Under the pieces are notes generated by a model. It worked only from the letters and a program-made list of their open reading frames with translations, made no database searches and was not told where the DNA came from. A stretch of DNA of 10,306 nt from Bacillota bacterium. Lineage in GTDB: Bacteria > Bacillota > Clostridia > Peptostreptococcales > Anaerovoracaceae. Below, one piece after another: positions 6,798 to 10,306 of the stretch. The stretch is from contig JAEDMR010000062.1 of NCBI GenBank assembly GCA_016302925.1, positions 1 to 10,306 on the forward strand, in the 5' to 3' direction. Each line of letters begins with the position of its first letter. The stretch's first letter is position 1. A program made the translations under genes and the position numbers.

Positions 6798-7775
6798 CTA
6801 TTCAGATATCACCGGAGAAACGAACCGGAATCCATAGGCAATCAGGCTGAGACAAAGCTGTCGTATACACGGATTTCCCACGTTTTCAAAGGCAGTTGGA
6901 AGCTCTTTTTCTAAAACCTCCTGAATTCTGTCAATCTGCTGCTTCAGCTCCTGACAGCTGCTGTCCTCCCGCATCTCCAGCGGACATCCTCCTTTGCAAA
7001 AAGAATATATCGCGCAGCTTTCCCTGCAGCTCCTGCGCCGATCAATCGCACGTTTCAGTGCCTTCTGATAGCGTTCCTGCTCAAACAGGGGCCCTGAAAG
7101 CTCCTGTAACCTGCCGAGACAGGCATCCTGCCTCTTTTCTTTACAGAAATAGAGGTAATCATCCGCATCCAGATACAGATATTTTCCGAGACAGGAGCTG
7201 TACCTGCAGTCACTGCTTCCCAACCCGGTCATCAGACTGCTGATCCCGTCCTGAAACGATTCCGGCCACACCGCATCCGGATCCTCCAGCCAATCCGGAA
7301 AGAATTTCAAAAACTCTTCACCGAATAACTGATACGGTTCGGGGCAAACCGTCAGCCCCAACCGTTTCCACTTTTCATATGCCATATAAAAATCCGCAAA
7401 ATCCTGACAGGGAAGAACCAGTGTATCCAGCTGCATTCGATCCCGGTACCTTAAAAGCTCCGAAAGCTTCAGACCTTCTGTCACCCAAAGCCGGATCCGA
7501 ATGGAAAAACGATTCAGCGTCTTCAAAAGTCCCCGGACACGCTTCCACTGATCGGTTTCCAGCGTGACATCCACCGTAAACTCCTGTTCCCGTCCGACGT
7601 CCTTAACCAGATCCGCAAAGGACAGGAGGGCTCTTTTACTGACCGGTGTCCGGAAATATTTGAGCACCAGCATCACAGAAGTTTCTTCTTCTGTCACCAA
7701 TTGGCGCAGCAGAAGCTGGACATCCCTCTGCCGGTGCGGCTGATATTCTTCAATAATCAAGTTTTTTTGTTTCAT
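6798..7775 (-). CDS. SPASM-like Cys-cluster protein without a radical-SAM motif
   Basis: The 325-residue protein has a cysteine pattern close to the SPASM auxiliary iron-sulfur domain of radical-SAM peptide maturases. It has Cys190 and Cys195, the segment CLGKYLYLDADDYLYFC ending at Cys211, and Cys219. These are followed by C250-x3-C254-x5-C260-x3-C264 and Cys274. A CIRQLC pair at 303-308 may be an extra site. The first 122 residues hold no cysteine, so the CxxxCxxC that binds the SAM cluster is absent, although their alternating strand/helix character could be a decayed or partial barrel. The ATG at 7775 overlaps the preceding stop by four bases (ATGA), indicating coupled translation. The role is unknown: it could be a docking or electron-transfer partner, or a peptide-binding protein for the adjacent Cys-rich peptide. 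It is not truncated by a visible frameshift. Confidence 0.68.
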   Translation of the reverse strand: MKQKNLIIEEYQPHRQRDVQLLLRQLVTEEETSVMLVLKYFRTPVSKRALLSFADLVKDVGREQEFTVDVTLETDQWKRVRGLLKTLNRFSIRIRLWVTEGLKLSELLRYRDRMQLDTLVLPCQDFADFYMAYEKWKRLGLTVCPEPYQLFGEEFLKFFPDWLEDPDAVWPESFQDGISSLMTGLGSSDCRYSSCLGKYLYLDADDYLYFCKEKRQDACLGRLQELSGPLFEQERYQKALKRAIDRRRSCRESCAIYSFCKGGCPLEMREDSSCQELKQQIDRIQEVLEKELPTAFENVGNPCIRQLCLSLIAYGFRFVSPVISE

Positions 7776-8653
7776 GAATATCTGTCCGCCCCTTCCCAGA
7801 TGCTTCCCATCTTCCCCCGGATCTGCTTCCGCCCGCTGAGAACATAGGAGGTTCGCAGAGGAATATCATTGAAAATCATGGTCCGCAGCAATGCGCGCTC
7901 CGGATGATCCTTCGGAACCAGCTCCGCCAGCTGCTCTAAATCATCGTAAATGTAGGCGAGATCCTCCATAATCGTCGTCATATACTGTTTCACATAGGCG
8001 TCATAGGTTTCGGCATCCGGCTCCAGCAGAGCATTGAACCGTCCCCTTCGGCTGTCCTCCTCATAATCATCCAGTGCATCTATATAATAAACCCATCTGG
8101 AAATATGACGGATATATAATTCCTCCCAGTGTTCCAAAGGCCGGAAGCTGCCTGCAGCCTGCACCATCATCTCCGCAAAGCGGTCCTCAATGGGCCGAAT
8201 CCGGCTGCCGGCCTGCTCCAGAGTATACATATCCGCATAGCCCTGTGTGATGACACGGGCCATCCCGGGATATTTGTCCTCCGCCTTCTTGAAATGTCCC
8301 CGAAGTAATGCCATCCCTGCCAGCGCCCGCAGGGACCGGTCATCATTGCGGTCATCCTTCAGCTTCTCCTGTACCAGCAGAAGATTCATGGCCGCCAGCT
8401 GCTTCCAGATACCTCCGTGAAACCGGCAATGCTTTTCCCTGCATTTCCCAAAGCAGAGCTGCCGCGGCTCCTGGGAGCCGGGATGACATTCCATCAGAAT
8501 TCCCAGAAGTGCCACATCGTTGCTTAAAAGAAGGCGGCTGAGCTGCCCAAAATTATGCTCCAGCGCAAAGCAGGTTCCGCAGTAATAGTTTACATAACAC
8601 TGATGCATCCGGTAGGTCAAAAACCGGTGATGCATTGTCAGATATCCAAACAT
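7772..8653 (-). CDS. DUF5685-like protein of unknown function
   Basis: The 293-residue soluble protein begins MFGY and has YYCGTCFALEHNFGQLSRL at residues 23-41. This matches my recollection of the N-terminus of DUF5685 proteins in Clostridia and Actinobacteria (MFG start, then C-G-x-C and H/R-x-G-x-x-x-R). Further cysteines at 67, 71 and 76 could complete a metal site with Cys25 and Cys28. The rest is mostly helical, with acidic clusters KDDRNDDRS (99-107) and DALDDYEEDSRRGRFN (192-207). The latter recalls Asp-rich motifs of isoprenoid-type enzymes, but this is only a resemblance. GGGAGG lies eight bases before the ATG at 8653. It follows the Sel1 gene by 25 bases and overlaps the SPASM-like gene by four, so all belong to one transcript. 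No enzymatic activity can be assigned. Confidence 0.72.
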   Translation of the reverse strand: MFGYLTMHHRFLTYRMHQCYVNYYCGTCFALEHNFGQLSRLLLSNDVALLGILMECHPGSQEPRQLCFGKCREKHCRFHGGIWKQLAAMNLLLVQEKLKDDRNDDRSLRALAGMALLRGHFKKAEDKYPGMARVITQGYADMYTLEQAGSRIRPIEDRFAEMMVQAAGSFRPLEHWEELYIRHISRWVYYIDALDDYEEDSRRGRFNALLEPDAETYDAYVKQYMTTIMEDLAYIYDDLEQLAELVPKDHPERALLRTMIFNDIPLRTSYVLSGRKQIRGKMGSIWEGADRYS

Positions 8654-8678
8654 AGCCGTTCCTCCCTATAAGAACCAT

Positions 8679-9788
8679 CTATCCCCGGCGATAGAAGCCG
8701 GAGGGCAGTCCGCAGTCAAACTCCGTCGCATGCACATACCGTGTCTGACCGGTCGCGCTGCAGTAATAATTGGCATTATCGCTTCCACTGTTCATCAGAT
8801 CCCAGGTGTTTCCGTCATAGTCAATCAAATGATTTGGAAAAGCATACGACGTGGACTCCGGCTTCGACCATCCGCTGCCGGAGCTTCCCGAATCCCCGTC
8901 CTCCCCATAGATATACAGGCAGACCAGCAGAATCGCCACACCGGCGATACCGGCAACGATCTTTAACAGTCCGGCAACCGCCGCAAAAATGATATTTCGC
9001 GCAAGGAACAGGATCACAGCCGCCCCGCCGACCAACAGCAGAGCCTTTGGAAATGTTTTCTTTTTCTTCGGCTGGGGTGTCCCGTTCTGCATCTCGTTAA
9101 TGGCTCCTATAAAGGTTTTGGGATTCTGCAATTCCTTATATTGAAGCACATCCTCCGCGTGTCCGTTTCCCAGCGCCCTGGATTCCTTCAGATATTTCAT
9201 TCCCTGTTCCCGATCAATACCGACACCGTCTCCCAGCTGATACAGACCAATGAGAGCCAGCGCGAACTGCGGGATTCCCCGCTTCGCAGCCTCACTTTCC
9301 GATGATTCCATGGCTTTCTTACACTCTGTATACAGATCCCCGATTTCTTTCCGGATATCCTCCTTTACTGCTTTGGAAAAAGAGTCATCCTCTGTCCGTT
9401 CATTCAGCTCCCGGGATAACAGGTAAGCCGCCCAGATGCTTCCCAGCTTCAGCGCTTCCTTCAAAAAATAAAATGCTTTTGGATTTCCGTCAGAAAACAA
9501 GAGCTGTCCCAGGGTCTGGCACGCAAGCTCATCATAAACTTCCGGCCTCCTATAGCCATAGGTGATCGCATCCAGAGCCGCACTGAACAGATATCCCTCT
9601 GCCTTTTCTGTATCCTGAATCCCGGAGTCCTCCCGCGCATAAAGCATGCCCAGATCCCGGTTTGCACAATACTCCAGTGCGTCATCGTCGCTTTCCTCTA
9701 TGCATTTTTCCAGCACGCGGATGATATGGGATACATCACTCTGTCCCTGGAGATTTTTATACTCTTTCCATAACTTCTCATCACTCAT
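8679..9788 (-). CDS. Sel1-like repeat membrane protein
   Basis: The 369-residue protein has an alpha-helical repeat region over residues 1-225. It includes a clear Sel1-like unit, FALALIGLYQLGDGVGIDRE (175-194) continuing into QGMKYLKESRALGNG. A basic KKKK at 241-244 precedes two hydrophobic segments at about 248-265 and 267-294. A Gly/Ser linker (298-306) leads to a C-terminal domain of about 60 residues rich in Tyr, Asn and Asp with two cysteines (343, 359). By the positive-inside rule the repeats should be cytoplasmic. Two close helices would put the C-terminus back inside. The start is placed at the ATG at 9788 because GGGGAG lies nine bases upstream; the in-frame GTG at 9794 would have only three bases. 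It is the first gene of the minus-strand unit. Sel1 repeats usually mediate protein contacts, and no partner is known here. Confidence 0.78.
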   Translation of the reverse strand: MSDEKLWKEYKNLQGQSDVSHIIRVLEKCIEESDDDALEYCANRDLGMLYAREDSGIQDTEKAEGYLFSAALDAITYGYRRPEVYDELACQTLGQLLFSDGNPKAFYFLKEALKLGSIWAAYLLSRELNERTEDDSFSKAVKEDIRKEIGDLYTECKKAMESSESEAAKRGIPQFALALIGLYQLGDGVGIDREQGMKYLKESRALGNGHAEDVLQYKELQNPKTFIGAINEMQNGTPQPKKKKTFPKALLLVGGAAVILFLARNIIFAAVAGLLKIVAGIAGVAILLVCLYIYGEDGDSGSSGSGWSKPESTSYAFPNHLIDYDGNTWDLMNSGSDNANYYCSATGQTRYVHATEFDCGLPSGFYRRG

Positions 9789-9797
9789 CGACACATT

Positions 9798-9803
9798 CTC
9801 CCC
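9798..9803 (-). promoter_or_regulatory. Ribosome binding site deciding the start of the Sel1-repeat gene
   Basis: GGGGAG on the minus strand lies nine bases before the ATG at 9788 but only three before the in-frame GTG at 9794. The spacing favours the ATG. The site touches the end of a short inverted repeat (9802-9818), so initiation could be sensitive to its folding. Confidence 0.6.
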
Positions 9804-9818
9804 AAATTTCCTATTTGG
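9802..9818. repeat. Short inverted repeat near the predicted transcription start of the four-gene unit
   Basis: CCAAAT (9802-9807) and ATTTGG (9813-9818) are exact inverted copies with a five-base spacer. They lie across the position where transcription from the promoter at 9851-9823 would begin (about 9816). The placement suits a small operator, but six-base AT-rich arms can also occur by chance. Confidence 0.35.
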
Positions 9819-9822
9819 TGCG

Positions 9823-9851
9823 ATTATTGCATATCATTTTCCCCAAAACAA
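9823..9851 (-). promoter_or_regulatory. Sigma-A-type promoter of the Sel1 / DUF5685 / SPASM-like / Cys-peptide unit
   Basis: On the minus strand TTGTTT (9851-9846) and AATAAT (9828-9823) are separated by exactly 17 bases. The -10 is preceded by TGC, giving an extended -10 TGCAATAAT. Predicted initiation near 9816 leaves a leader of about 28 bases. It lies just downstream of the terminator at 9908-9948, so the unit has its own promoter. Confidence 0.65.
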
Positions 9852-9907
9852 GTAAGTAAACTTTAACATTTCCATGCAGGTTTATCGCCCTCCCGGCGTC
9901 TGAACAC

Positions 9908-9948
9908 AAAAAAAGACCACGATATCCTCTGCGGAAGATATCGTGATC
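9908..9948 (-). terminator. Rho-independent terminator after the MoaD/ThiS-like gene
   Basis: CACGATATC (9918-9926) and GATATCGTG (9937-9945) form a perfect 9-bp stem with a ten-base loop. Read on the minus strand it is followed by seven T residues (9914-9908). It lies 18 bases after the stop at 9964. It isolates the oxidoreductase transcript from the next minus-strand operon. Confidence 0.88.
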
Positions 9949-9963
9949 TCTCAGTGCCGTCTA

Positions 9964-10161
9964 TCAGCCCCCGCCCAGCAGATGAATTACCTGCAGGTCA
10001 TCGTCCTCCTTCAGAACCACGTTACCGTAGTCCTCCGGCCAGACCAGCTGATTGTTTACCTTGACCACCAGCTTGGGCCAGGTAAATTTATTCTCATCAA
10101 TTACATTTTTAACAGTTAATCCCTCGCGCCATCCCGCATAGGGACGATGATTTAATATCAC
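9964..10161 (-). CDS. MoaD/ThiS-family small sulfur-carrier-like protein
   Basis: The 65-residue protein resembles ubiquitin-fold sulfur carriers. It has GLTVKNVIDE followed by a strand-rich middle (KLVVKVNNQLV) and the closing DDDLQVIHLLGGG. The terminal Gly-Gly is the residue pair that becomes a thiocarboxylate in MoaD and ThiS, which donate sulfur to molybdopterin or thiamine thiazole. The start is a GTG at 10161 that overlaps the preceding stop by four bases (GTGA). AGGA lies about nine bases upstream. Coupling to an aldehyde-ferredoxin-oxidoreductase-like gene points to the molybdopterin of a tungsten or molybdenum cofactor rather than thiamine. A terminator follows, so this is the last gene of its operon. 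No ThiF/MoeB-like activating enzyme is visible in the window. Confidence 0.82.
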   Translation of the reverse strand: MILNHRPYAGWREGLTVKNVIDENKFTWPKLVVKVNNQLVWPEDYGNVVLKEDDDLQVIHLLGGG

Positions 10162-10306
10162 GGCTGAACGTCCTGTAAGGGCTCTACAACTTCCAGAAGC
10201 TCCGGCAGGTCCATGCCTAACTCTTTTAAGTGCTGGATGGTCGGAACACCATTTAAGGTCCAGCCTCTCTTCGGATATACCGCATCAATCAGCTTCTCAT
10301 ACTCTG
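10158..10306 (-). CDS. C-terminal end of probable tungsten aldehyde ferredoxin oxidoreductase (runs off right edge)
   Basis: Only the last 48 codons are present, in frame from 10304. They contain LIDAVYPKRGWTLNGVPTIQ, followed by HLKELGMDLPELLEVVEP. This matches the C-terminal tail of the aldehyde ferredoxin oxidoreductase family (Y-x-x-RGW-x-x-x-G-x-PT, then a leucine- and glycine-rich helix). Family members oxidise aldehydes to acids, or run in reverse, with a bis-pterin tungsten cofactor and exchange electrons with ferredoxin. The coupled MoaD-like gene downstream supports this. The catalytic domains are outside the window, so substrate and subfamily cannot be judged. Confidence 0.75.
   Translation of the reverse strand, partial: EYEKLIDAVYPKRGWTLNGVPTIQHLKELGMDLPELLEVVEPLQDVQP

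Noticed and set aside
9789..9796. GTG start at 9794 for the Sel1-repeat protein, or the out-of-frame ATG at 9796
   Set aside because: The GTG is only three bases from GGGGAG, too close for initiation, and the ATG at 9796 is in another frame. The ATG at 9788 has normal spacing.
1..10306. CRISPR arrays, tRNA or rRNA genes, insertion sequences, prophage attachment sites
   Set aside because: No regularly spaced repeats, cloverleaf-like segments, transposase motifs or flanking target duplications were seen on reading either strand.

Overview
The window looks like part of the chromosome of a strictly anaerobic, fermentative Firmicute, probably a Lachnospiraceae- or Clostridia-type gut bacterium. 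The grounds are a complete Ech-type energy-converting [NiFe] hydrogenase operon, hyp maturation genes, the tail of a gene resembling aldehyde ferredoxin oxidoreductase, strong AGGAGG ribosome binding sites, tight gene packing and a clostridial DUF5685-like gene. The species cannot be named from the sequence alone.

Layout. (1) Positions 1-1218, minus strand: hypA, hypB and the start of hypF, overlapping end to end and running out of the left edge. They supply nickel and the Fe(CN)2CO ligands to [NiFe] hydrogenase. (2) 1219-1457: a divergent intergenic region with promoter-like AT-rich sequence and a perfect 13-bp inverted repeat in the presumed hypA leader. (3) 1458-6552, plus strand: echABCDEF in canonical order, ended by a strong rho-independent terminator at 6568-6602. 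(4) 6608-9788, minus strand: a four-gene unit encoding, in transcription order, a Sel1-repeat membrane protein, a DUF5685-like protein, a SPASM-like Cys-cluster protein with no radical-SAM CxxxCxxC motif, and a 52-residue peptide with seven cysteines. (5) 9908-10306, minus strand: a terminator, a MoaD/ThiS-like sulfur-carrier gene and the 3' end of a probable tungsten aldehyde ferredoxin oxidoreductase gene.

How the genes fit together. Ech couples oxidation of reduced ferredoxin to H2 formation and ion pumping. HypA and HypB load nickel into EchE, and HypF starts cyanide-ligand synthesis. EchE ends directly after its second CxxC motif, so no C-terminal peptidase should be needed. The oxidoreductase at the right edge would exchange electrons with the same ferredoxin pool, and the small MoaD-like protein probably serves its molybdopterin-type cofactor.

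The part least explained by known biology is the four-gene unit. It resembles a peptide-maturation (RiPP-like) cassette: a small Cys-rich peptide with an excellent ribosome binding site, next to a protein that has the iron-sulfur SPASM half of a peptide maturase but lacks the catalytic radical-SAM cluster motif. This is an inference from gene content and motifs and is untested.
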